64,000 nt of DNA. Source: JAJTFW01 sp903922455. GTDB lineage: Bacteria > Bacteroidota > Bacteroidia > AKYH767-A > OLB10. The position numbers were made by a program, and so were the translations under genes. Positions 25,122 to 33,260 of this stretch are shown one piece after another (the stretch's first letter is position 1; every line of letters begins with the position of its first letter). The stretch is from positions 124,001 through 188,000 of the forward strand of contig CALQEU020000003.1 of assembly GCA_943329665.2 (NCBI GenBank), given 5' to 3'. The notes below the pieces were generated by a model. It saw only the letters and a program-made list of their open reading frames with translations. It was not told where the DNA came from and ran no database searches.

Positions 25122-26909
25122 TCAACCATACAATTCCATTAATTCCAACTTATTTATTCGAGACTCTATGGAACCTTTCGTTCTTCCAAAATGCTTTGCC
25201 ATGTCCTTCACTGTAATTCCTTCGCAATACATTTTGGTGAGTTCGTCGTCTAAGATTGGTGTCCAAGGGCGGTAGGCCGACTTATGCTTTTCTCTTACCA
25301 CATCCACTGAATATGCTCGTTCCAACGACTCTACTTTCTTCTTGGATCGATAGTCGCGAATATATTTCTCAACTTCAATTTCTTCCTCTTCTTCAACAAC
25401 CTTCATCACATGAATATGCGGCGATGCAGGAAACGCTGCAGGAAGCAACCCTTCCGGAATATGTAAACTGTTTCGAGTTCGTGTGATGGCAACATACAAT
25501 AAATTAATTTCTTCGTTCAGCCGACTGAGATAAGAAGCATCTTTTTTCTCCTCCTCTTTTACCTTTTTTAATTTCTCTTCATTCATAAAATCATTCACCA
25601 ACTGAATGGAATCGTATTCCATCCCCTTGCATCGATGCACTGTTGAGAAAATCATATCCGCCTTTTCCTTGTCATCATTGTCTACATGTTGACTTTTGAT
25701 GTTGTTGATGATTCCCGGAATTTCATTTCCGTACTCTCGAACAATCTCTACCATCATTCCTAATTGAACATCTTCGGTTTTCTTGATGTAATCTTCTAAG
25801 TCCTCTAAATCTTTCATCGATTTAATCAAACTGTCTTTGATGGATCGATGGTTTCCATTATATAATTTTAAAATATCGTAGAGTGATGCGCCTTCGTCGG
25901 CATAGGTGTAAGAATGTATATTCCCTTCAAAATAAATAGGCTTTGTATTTTTATTTTCCGAAACATACTCAATTGCTTTTAAAAGTAATCCCAAATTCGT
26001 TCGGGCAATGACTGCCTTACTCTTTATCTTTTTACTAGTTCCCATTCCTGTGATGGGAATTTCTTGATAGGGTTGTAAATGATTCTTGTAATTTAATACT
26101 CCTCTAGCCAACCCCGCAATATCCTGGCTAAATCGAAAACTGGCAGAAAGATGAAATGTTTTGAAATCGGCTTTCTCTAATGAATTCACAGCATAACGCC
26201 ATCCATATATTTGTTGGTTGGTGTCTCCTACTATTACCTTCGTTGCTTTTTGGTTTAGGAACACATCTAACATGGCAGAAGAGGCATCTTGTCCTTCATC
26301 AAATAAAATATAATCGTACTTCAAAATGGGCTTTGACAATTGAAATTTCTTCAAATAAAAATCGTGCGTAATTTCAATCTCCCCTTTATCCATCCTGCTT
26401 AATAACAATCTGGATTGCCTTACGATATAATCATAATAAGACTGCACAAATACTTTTGCTTTTTTATCGCTGATGTTATCTAAATAATTTAACTCTTGAA
26501 TTTTCTCTTTATCACTATTGCAGAAAAAAGCAATGAACTTCAGGATATGATTTGCAATTACAAATTCATTATGTTTCTCCCCATTCCCTTTCAGTCCTAA
26601 CAACTCTACAATTTCATGCGTTTTATAGCTAAATGTTTTTACGGTATATGCACTGCCCATCACAATATGTTTGTAGGCTAAAGAATGTGCAGTTTCTACC
26701 TTTACATTGGTCAAGCCCTGGGCTGTAAACTTTTTCATGGCTTCCAACTTCACCGACTTATTAAAAGCCAAGTACAGGATTCTTGCCGATTTAGGTCGGG
26801 ACTTTGCATACTCTATAATCGTTGTTGTTTTCCCAGATCCTGCAACTGCATTAATCTTGATATTGCCGGATGAGTTTACAATTTCGATTTGCTCTTTCGT
26901 TAATTCCAT
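25122..26909 (-). CDS. UvrD/PcrA-like superfamily 1 helicase with a C-terminal helix-turn-helix domain
   Basis: This 595-aa DNA helicase has the SF1A motifs in order: Q motif LTKEQIEIVN, Walker A AVAGSGKTTT (residues 21-30), Walker B YILFDEGQDAS, motif III VGDTNQQIYGWRYA, motif IV region TARTNLGLL-like VIARTNLGLL, motif V STVHRCKGMEYDSIQLVND and motif VI LLYVAITRTRNSLH. It is shorter than UvrD (about 720 aa) and closer in plan to Fbh1-like helicases. The last 50 residues are extra: RPWTPILDDELTKMYCEGIT, then DMAKHFGRTKGSIESRI. This looks like a Myb/HTH-type domain that probes DNA. No nuclease partner is next to it. It is monocistronic. Confidence 0.88.
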   Translation of the reverse strand: MELTKEQIEIVNSSGNIKINAVAGSGKTTTIIEYAKSRPKSARILYLAFNKSVKLEAMKKFTAQGLTNVKVETAHSLAYKHIVMGSAYTVKTFSYKTHEIVELLGLKGNGEKHNEFVIANHILKFIAFFCNSDKEKIQELNYLDNISDKKAKVFVQSYYDYIVRQSRLLLSRMDKGEIEITHDFYLKKFQLSKPILKYDYILFDEGQDASSAMLDVFLNQKATKVIVGDTNQQIYGWRYAVNSLEKADFKTFHLSASFRFSQDIAGLARGVLNYKNHLQPYQEIPITGMGTSKKIKSKAVIARTNLGLLLKAIEYVSENKNTKPIYFEGNIHSYTYADEGASLYDILKLYNGNHRSIKDSLIKSMKDLEDLEDYIKKTEDVQLGMMVEIVREYGNEIPGIINNIKSQHVDNDDKEKADMIFSTVHRCKGMEYDSIQLVNDFMNEEKLKKVKEEEKKDASYLSRLNEEINLLYVAITRTRNSLHIPEGLLPAAFPASPHIHVMKVVEEEEEIEVEKYIRDYRSKKKVESLERAYSVDVVREKHKSAYRPWTPILDDELTKMYCEGITVKDMAKHFGRTKGSIESRINKLELMELYG

Positions 26910-26960
26910 TTTATAAATTGTTTAAAGTTAAAATATTTTTGTTTAATAGACAGGCACCTT

Positions 26961-27508
26961 CTATTGATTTCTATTAAGAATACTGATAATTAATTGCTTT
27001 ACTCTCCCCACCTCATTAGGTCGACTAACAGCGACAAACAACGTTAAGGAAGCCAATGCATCGTTGCTTAAAATAGGTTGATGAAATTTATTAACCAACA
27101 AATTATTTTTCTCCAAAAAAAATAAAAAACAAGCCTTTCATTGATTGCATATCCGTGCACCAAATAATCCTTTAATCTAGTTGTTGCCCATTGGCGGAAT
27201 TGGGTTCCGACTTTTGACTTTACCCTATATCCTACAGAAATTATTAAATCCAGATTATAATGAGCTATATCACGCATCACTTGTCTTTTACCTTCAGTTT
27301 GAACTGTCAAGAATTCCTTGACAGTTGAACTTTTGTCCAACTCCCCTTCTAAGAAGCAATTATTAATATGCAAACTAATATTCTGCTTAGTTTGCTCAAA
27401 TAAAATAGCAAGTTGCTGCTGAGACAACCATACAGAATCATTTTCAAATCGAACAGTAATTTTAATTGAATGATATAAAGTTTGATAAATTTCAATTTGA
27501 TTTTTCAT
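26961..27508 (-). pseudogene. RhuM-family protein, N-terminal part plus out-of-frame tail
   Basis: From ATG 27508 the frame reads VRFENDSVWLSQQQLAILFE, then NISLHINNCFLEGELD, YNLDLIISVGYRVKS and GTQFRQWATTRLKDYLVHGY. This is the conserved N-terminal domain of RhuM/virulence-RhuM proteins, which are about 300 aa. After AINERL the frame degenerates (VFYFFWRK) and stops at 27068. Another frame, entered at the plus-strand A8 run 27115-27122, is open for 50 codons to TAG 26961 (LEKNNLLVNKFHQPILSNDA and so on), so one indel in the run probably split the gene. The extra tail is not recognised as the usual RhuM C-terminus. The function of RhuM is unknown; it is often found near restriction or toxin genes. 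Confidence 0.65.
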
Positions 27509-28242
27509 TTACTCATATGAAGTAAATCCATCTACCCACAAAATCAAACAAAGGCACAACCTCTTCTTTCTAAATAGAATTTAAAAGGAGAGGATTCCTA
27601 CCTTGATTAATTACTAGAATTACGATGAATCTCTTGTTAAACCGTTTTGTTAAATTTTTATAAAAAATATTTTTATTATTTAATGACTTAATAAAAGGTG
27701 TTGAATCCTTGTATCAAGGATGCAAATATAAATCAAAATTTACAAATTCAAAATATTTCCATCTAAAAATATTTAATAGTCCGAATAATCATATTACATT
27801 ATTACCAAGTTTAGCACTAACATTGAATTGTAACGAATTTTATATTACATAAATAAGGACGATTTAGTTCATCGGATACCTATTATATAAATTTTAGTTT
27901 TAAATTAAGATTCAAGTCCTATTTTACTTGTTACTTTCTTTTACGTGAAAAGAAAGTAACCAAAGAAAGCACGCCACCCAACACCAACCAATTTTTGCGG
28001 TTTCTGCTTTCTATTTTCTTTTGCAACCACTGAACAATCTTTTGTGCTATCTCTTTACTTCATCGGTTCAGCAAAAATCGGTTCGCGCTGTTGCCTGGAC
28101 GACCTCCGCGCCGTACCGAACGAAATTCCTGTTTATTAAAATTTATTGCTCGAATTATGCTTCCATTTATGTTTAAATAATTGGACTACATATTATGTAT
28201 AACTGGTATAATTTCATTTTCTGCTCTTACAATAGACAAAAA
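27509..28242. other. Gene-poor AT-rich region with a dispersed-repeat-like segment
   Basis: No credible gene is present over nearly 800 bp. The left part (27509-27920) is very AT-rich with no motif I can name. The right part starts with a long palindrome (27930-27960). It is followed by about 215 bp of higher complexity that stay open on the plus strand without a start codon (including the peptide RAVAWTTSAPYRTKFLFIKI). That pattern is typical of a dispersed repeat copied between genomes rather than a gene. Confidence 0.5.
27930..27960. repeat. 13-bp perfect inverted repeat, 5-nt loop
   Basis: GTTACTTTCTTTT (27930-27942) and AAAAGAAAGTAAC (27948-27960) pair perfectly around ACGTG. It is followed by CAAAGAAAGCACGCC. 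I recall similar stems heading dispersed repeats in other Bacteroidota, but this is unverified. Confidence 0.75.
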
Positions 28243-28274
28243 AACTCCGAATTAGTCTTAGCCAATTCAGAGTT
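28243..28274 (-). terminator. Intrinsic terminator of the AHSA1-like gene
   Basis: On the minus strand an 11-bp stem (one G-T wobble) with a 10-nt loop is followed by seven T. It begins 24 bp after the stop codon of the gene ending at 28299. Confidence 0.75.
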
Positions 28275-28298
28275 TAATGATCCGTTTGCAAACGGGAA

Positions 28299-28709
28299 TT
28301 ATTTTTCTTTTTCCATTGTGAAATAATCGTTCATCGGATCGAGTACAAAATCGACCCAACCGTTGCCGTGTTTGTCACATTCTTCTTTTGACGGGAAGTC
28401 GGTATGTTCCAAAACGAGATCCGTTCCTGCGGGATGTGGCATAAAACGAATATGTACTTTAGATGGACTTGTTCGCTTATCCCATTCAGCAGGTTTCCAG
28501 GTAAAGCCGAGTTCATTATCTAGTAGGTAATGTGTCATTTCTCCTTTCACCCATCCATCAAACAATTCAAACTTTCCGCCAACTGTAGATTCTACCACCG
28601 AGAGTCCTCCACCCCAAAGTTCAATGATCCCCGGATCGGTGAATGCTTCAAACACATCTTCCGGCGATGCATACATTACATAAGTAGATTTCCAATTATA
28701 CTTTGCCAT
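28299..28709 (-). CDS. AHSA1-like SRPBCC domain protein
   Basis: The 136-aa protein starts KYNWKSTYVMYASPEDVFEA and continues with FTDPGIIELWGGG and VGGKFELFDGWVKGEM. This is the arrangement of activator-of-Hsp90-ATPase-like START domains (P-x-x-V-F-x-A-x-T-D-P, W-x-G, GG-x-F-x-L-x-G). The second half has LGFTWKPAEWDKRTSPSKVH and ends in a helix (GWVDFVLDPMNDYFTMEKEK). The fold is a hydrophobic-cavity binder with unknown ligand; Hsp90 activation is not expected in bacteria. It lies 13 bp after the M43 protease gene on the same strand, so the two could share a transcript, and the terminator at 28243 would end it. Confidence 0.82.
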   Translation of the reverse strand: MAKYNWKSTYVMYASPEDVFEAFTDPGIIELWGGGLSVVESTVGGKFELFDGWVKGEMTHYLLDNELGFTWKPAEWDKRTSPSKVHIRFMPHPAGTDLVLEHTDFPSKEECDKHGNGWVDFVLDPMNDYFTMEKEK

Positions 28710-28722
28710 GCTTCAATTTTTT

Positions 28723-30816
28723 TTATGGTATAAATACAATACGCTTTGTGAATTGCCCATCAGCTAAACTCACTCTTAAAAAGTAGACACCCGATAATCC
28801 TGGGTTTGAAATTTCCGTTTGAAAGGGTCCAGCGATTGCATCAAAGGAAGAAGTAGATACAACTCTTCCCGTTACATCCATCAAATCCATTCGCACCTCT
28901 TGCGATTTTTCCAAATTCATTTTCACTTGAACATTACTCATCGACGGATTGGGAAATGCTTCGAAGTCGTATTGTAACGCCAGCAATTCTTGCGAACCTA
29001 CAATACCAGAAATATTAATATCATCTAAATAAATATTATTTCCATTTATATTCTTAAATTGAAACTTAAATTGAACATTAGGTTTACTGGAGATAGTTCC
29101 TGAAACTAAATTAACAGTTACCGAAGCCCATTCACTTGAAGTTGGAATAAAACTATTGGTGGTATTGGGTGCGGTGGTAAGACTTGCTCCCTTCTTAGCA
29201 AAGCGCTGTGTCCACGTTTCACCGCAATTAGTGGAGTAAAACATATTCAACTCGGAAGTATCCGAATTATTTTTTGAAGCGAATGCATAACTAAAAGTAA
29301 GATGTGTTCCACTAACATTCGATAAATTAAACGTAGGGGTAATCACCTCATCAATGCTTCCAGAATTGTTTCCACTATGATTTAATAAACGAAGTGATTT
29401 AATTCCTGTAGCTGCCGCTGTTGACGAAAGTGTCCATGCATTATTATTGTTTGGATTCTCTACTCTCCATCCACCACTGGGAAAAGAAATGGTTTCAAAA
29501 CCTTCTGAGTAAGGAACACTATTCACTCCCGGATTTGGTGATACTTCTACAATATTGGTACGCGTTATGATATCAGTACCGATCCCATTGGAAACCGTAA
29601 GCGTAACATTATAGATCCCAGGAGTGAGATACATAACGGTAGGGCTAGCCGAAGTATCTGTAGCAGGTGTTCCGCCTTGAAAAGTCCATACACGTGAAGT
29701 CACTTCGCCATTCCAGGAAAGATCTTTAAAAGTTAATGATGAACCTGCACAAACACCACGCTTTAAATTATTAAAATCAGCTGTAGGCACACAGGTTTGA
29801 ATGGTTCTACCAATTTCCGTTCCTGTAGCTAACCAGTTGCTAAGGGTAGATAAATTATCTCTTCCTCCAGTTGGAGAATTCAAAGCTGCATGCATAGCAG
29901 CTTTTTGACCGTCTGTAAACATATAATGACAAGCAGCATAGTCCATGTAATTCTGAACATTGTCAATTGCACCACATGTTGATTGAGCCGTATTACAAGA
30001 AAAATTAGCGGTGCCGATGGTATTGGGAGTGTCACTAATTCCATCATCTACATTACAATTACTTGCTAAGCCCGGACTATTGGTTGATCCCCATGTATGC
30101 GGAAGATCGAGCCAATGACCTACTTCATGGGTTAATGAACGTTCTGTATAATTTGATCCATTAGAAGTTCCAATTCCTCCAACATAATCATGACGCATCA
30201 CTACACCATCAATATTTGCACTAATTCCCGGATAGTAAGCATAACCCGCTGCGCCACTTGCAATGTTTTGAACTACCCAAATATTGAAATACTGATTCGA
30301 AGGCCAATCAACTAAAGCTTTAACATTATCGCTTGCAGAAGAGGTAAGTGTTGAATACGTTCGCGTAATTCCATCCGAACAATTACCGAAGGGATCAAGA
30401 TTCGCGAGGACTAATTCAATTTCACAATTTGCAAAAATCGGTTGAAAAAGTGGGATCACTTGTCCGGTGTCGCTATTCAGTTTTTGAAAACTTAAATTCA
30501 TCAACTCCATCCCATTTAAAATTTGCGCTTTACTGATGTTCTCTGTCCCATATCGATGAATAACATGAAACACTACGGGGATTCGATATGAAATAACACC
30601 TGTACTTGAAATTCCTTTTTGAGCAGCGGGCGATGCGATAAATAATTTTCTAAACGCTCGTAGCTGGTCATTTCGTTCTGCAGCACTTGGATCATTTTTT
30701 ATTGCTTCCAACCATTTCACATCGGTATCGCAAGTACGATACATATTTTGTTGACTGAAACTAAAGTGTGCAGTAGCCACAAGTAAGAAGATACCAACTA
30801 TAATTTTTTTCATCAT
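28723..30816 (-). CDS. Secreted M43 (pappalysin-like) metalloprotease, paralog 1, T9SS type A
   Basis: This 697-aa protein has a signal peptide (MMKKIIVGIFLLVATAHFSF). An M43 catalytic domain covers about residues 75-330. Its zinc site is H230-E231-x-G-H234-W-x-x-x-x-x-H240 in LTHEVGHWLDLPHTWG, with the Met-turn region VQNYMDYAACHYMFT. Next come a PKD domain (VWTFQGGTPATDTSASPTVM), a MAM-like jelly-roll (EGFETISFPSGGWRV to VQFKFQFKNINGNNIYLDDI) and a type A sorting domain (FEAFPNPSMSNVQV, MDLMDVTGRVV, GVYFLRVSLADG, KRIVFIP). It should be an extracellular metalloprotease released or anchored by the T9SS. It is a tandem paralog of the next gene upstream on the same strand. Confidence 0.92.
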   Translation of the reverse strand: MMKKIIVGIFLLVATAHFSFSQQNMYRTCDTDVKWLEAIKNDPSAAERNDQLRAFRKLFIASPAAQKGISSTGVISYRIPVVFHVIHRYGTENISKAQILNGMELMNLSFQKLNSDTGQVIPLFQPIFANCEIELVLANLDPFGNCSDGITRTYSTLTSSASDNVKALVDWPSNQYFNIWVVQNIASGAAGYAYYPGISANIDGVVMRHDYVGGIGTSNGSNYTERSLTHEVGHWLDLPHTWGSTNSPGLASNCNVDDGISDTPNTIGTANFSCNTAQSTCGAIDNVQNYMDYAACHYMFTDGQKAAMHAALNSPTGGRDNLSTLSNWLATGTEIGRTIQTCVPTADFNNLKRGVCAGSSLTFKDLSWNGEVTSRVWTFQGGTPATDTSASPTVMYLTPGIYNVTLTVSNGIGTDIITRTNIVEVSPNPGVNSVPYSEGFETISFPSGGWRVENPNNNNAWTLSSTAAATGIKSLRLLNHSGNNSGSIDEVITPTFNLSNVSGTHLTFSYAFASKNNSDTSELNMFYSTNCGETWTQRFAKKGASLTTAPNTTNSFIPTSSEWASVTVNLVSGTISSKPNVQFKFQFKNINGNNIYLDDINISGIVGSQELLALQYDFEAFPNPSMSNVQVKMNLEKSQEVRMDLMDVTGRVVSTSSFDAIAGPFQTEISNPGLSGVYFLRVSLADGQFTKRIVFIP

Positions 30817-30936
30817 TGTTTTGTTCTTTAATTTAAAATACTAAGATACTTTTAGTTAAGTATTGTATTCTCATTTAATAAATTGCGCCCGTAGAGATAC
30901 CCTACGAGCGCAACCATAATTATTATTTAGTACTAA

Positions 30937-33045
30937 TTAATTTATAACTACTCTCTTTGTCACGGAATGATCACCAAAAGATAAACGAACCATATATACA
31001 CCTTTTTCAAGATCTGAATTCATGGTATACTGATGATCTCCTACAGAAAAATAATCTTTAAATGAACTTACTGTTCTTCCTTGCACATCCAACACATCGA
31101 TGATCACATCACTTGGATTTGTTACATTAAAATCAACATAGGTTGCCGCCTTACTTGGATTTGGATAAATCACCACCTTTGAATTTTGTGCATTCACTTC
31201 ATTCACACCAACGGTTCCTGATAAATTGATATCATCAATATAAATATTATTTCCGGTATCATACGTGAATTCAAAACGGAAACGAATATTAGGTTTTGTA
31301 GAAATTGAAGTAGCCGATAAATTAATGGTTTCTGTTCTCCATTGACTAGCAATTGGTAAAAAGTCACTATTTACCGAAGCCAAGGTTGTTTGTAAAGTTG
31401 CACCTGCTTTGGTATATCTAGGTGTCCATGTTTGTCCACAATTTGCAGAATAATAAACTACTAATTTATCATTATTAGAGTTCGTCGTATTCTTTGTAGC
31501 AAAAGCCAACTTGAAGGACAATGACGTCGCTGTTACATTGGATAAATCAAAAGCACTTGTTATAAATTCATCCGGTCCTTTATTAGCACCTTGATAGGTA
31601 TACAAATTAATTGAGTATTGCCCTGTTGCAGCTGCTGCGTTATTTACATCCCAAAAAGTACCTCCGTTAGCATCATACATATGCCAATCATTTGCTGAAG
31701 GAAAAACACCCGATTCAAATCCTTCACTCAAAGGAAAGAAGGAATTGGATACAACGGTTGGACTTACTGTAACCATTCCTACTGCAGTCTTTGTATTTAC
31801 ACCTGCAGCATTGGTCACTGATAATGAAACATCATACGTTCCAGGATTAGAATAAACTACCGATGGATTAGCAGAGGTATCGGTTGCTGGAGTCCCACCA
31901 GGGAATGTCCAAACTCTACCTATTGCATCACCACCCCAAGAGGCATTAAAAAATTGAACAAATCCACCAGCGCAAACAAACTTAGGACGATCCGCAAAAT
32001 CGGCAACAGGAGTACATAATACAGCTGGCGTACCATCTGTACCTGTAAAAGTCAAGTTCCCTGGAGACCACAAATTGTTTCTATTACTTATTGTAGAAGA
32101 CAATGCAGCATTCATGCGTGTAGCTTGCCCGGCAGAAAATAAATTCTGACAATCGCCATTTGTATAATCCATGTAATTCGGATACATATCACCGTTAGGA
32201 GCACTTCCGGCGCAATTGGAAATATAAGGCCATGTTGGACAAATAGAAAGGTTGGCTTCATAGTGAGTAGGTGTATCGGATACAAGGTCATTACCACAAG
32301 TTGCATCGCCCCAAATATGACGCAGGTTTAACCAATGTCCAACCTCATGCGTAGCGGTACGACCCGCATTGTTGGTACCGGCTGCCGTGCCAATGTCTCC
32401 CATAAAATCATGCTTAATAACTACGCCGTCCGTTGTGGCAGGACCTGTACCCGGAAATTGAGCAAAACCGATTACCTGACCAGGGCTACCATTCGCATTT
32501 TCGATACTACTCACAATCCACATGTTTAAATACTTATCACTCGGCCAGTAGATCAACGATTTTACGTTGTTACGAGCATTGTAAGTAAGTGGTGAATACA
32601 AGCGATTAATTCCATCGGTACAATTTCCACTGGGATCCAATTGTGCCATTTTAAATTCAATGTTTGCGCGACCTGCCAACGGAACAAATACTGAAGGCGT
32701 ATTGACAGAATCTGCATTCAAATAATTAAAATCTTCGTTTAAGATTTGGATCTGATCTAAAATTTGCGCCTTTGAAATATTTTCCGGACCGCCATAATGA
32801 ATCACATGTACCACCACAGGAATCACACGATTCACTTGTGCCGATTTATTTGCACTTTGATTTTGCTGCTGATCAGTTATGTATTGTTGCGTCCAGTCTT
32901 CTAAGTCTTGTCTACTTTTTAATAAAGAGGGATCTTTCGCTGCTGCTTCCTGAAACATAATTTCAGTTAAACATTTCTCTTGAGCTTGAACATTGCTAAA
33001 GCAGGTTGCAATGGCGAGGCCTGCGATTAATAAAATTTTTTTCAT
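30937..33045 (-). CDS. Secreted M43 (pappalysin-like) metalloprotease, paralog 2, T9SS type A
   Basis: From ATG 33045 the 702-aa protein begins with signal peptide MKKILLIAGLAIATCFSNVQ; a GTG/ATG 20 codons upstream would add a non-signal leader. The zinc motif is THEVGHWLNLRHIWGD (His residues about 233, 237 and 243) with NYMDYTNGDCQNLF as the Met-turn. Then follow PKD (VWTFPGGTPATDTSANPSVV), a MAM-like domain (EGFESGVFPSANDWHMYD to YIDDINLSG) and the sorting domain (VVIYPNPSKAATYVDF, VLDVQGRTVSSF, GVYMVRLSFGD, KRVVIN). Domain order and many linkers match the downstream paralog. With 120 bp between them, they form a tandem duplication that has since diverged. Confidence 0.92.
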   Translation of the reverse strand: MKKILLIAGLAIATCFSNVQAQEKCLTEIMFQEAAAKDPSLLKSRQDLEDWTQQYITDQQQNQSANKSAQVNRVIPVVVHVIHYGGPENISKAQILDQIQILNEDFNYLNADSVNTPSVFVPLAGRANIEFKMAQLDPSGNCTDGINRLYSPLTYNARNNVKSLIYWPSDKYLNMWIVSSIENANGSPGQVIGFAQFPGTGPATTDGVVIKHDFMGDIGTAAGTNNAGRTATHEVGHWLNLRHIWGDATCGNDLVSDTPTHYEANLSICPTWPYISNCAGSAPNGDMYPNYMDYTNGDCQNLFSAGQATRMNAALSSTISNRNNLWSPGNLTFTGTDGTPAVLCTPVADFADRPKFVCAGGFVQFFNASWGGDAIGRVWTFPGGTPATDTSANPSVVYSNPGTYDVSLSVTNAAGVNTKTAVGMVTVSPTVVSNSFFPLSEGFESGVFPSANDWHMYDANGGTFWDVNNAAAATGQYSINLYTYQGANKGPDEFITSAFDLSNVTATSLSFKLAFATKNTTNSNNDKLVVYYSANCGQTWTPRYTKAGATLQTTLASVNSDFLPIASQWRTETINLSATSISTKPNIRFRFEFTYDTGNNIYIDDINLSGTVGVNEVNAQNSKVVIYPNPSKAATYVDFNVTNPSDVIIDVLDVQGRTVSSFKDYFSVGDHQYTMNSDLEKGVYMVRLSFGDHSVTKRVVIN

Positions 33046-33190
33046 TAGGCTTAAATAATTTTTGTTTTGGATTACTAAGTTACGAAAATCAAAATCTATT
33101 TTCATTACCGGGAATTGACCCTAGAATTAAGATAAGGAGAGCGAAAATACAAAATCAATTGAAAGTGAAAGCTATAATTCCTAAAAAATC

Positions 33191-33226
33191 AAAGCCCTTC
33201 ATGGAATTTTCTTCCAGAAGGGCTTT
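33191..33226 (-). terminator. Intrinsic terminator of the DUF349 gene
   Basis: AAAGCCCTTC (33191-33200) and GAAGGGCTTT (33217-33226) make a perfect 10-bp stem. On the minus strand it is followed by GATTTTTTAG. It lies 35 bp after the stop codon. Confidence 0.85.
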
Positions 33227-33260
33227 AAGGACTCACTATTTTACAATATTATGATGCTTT

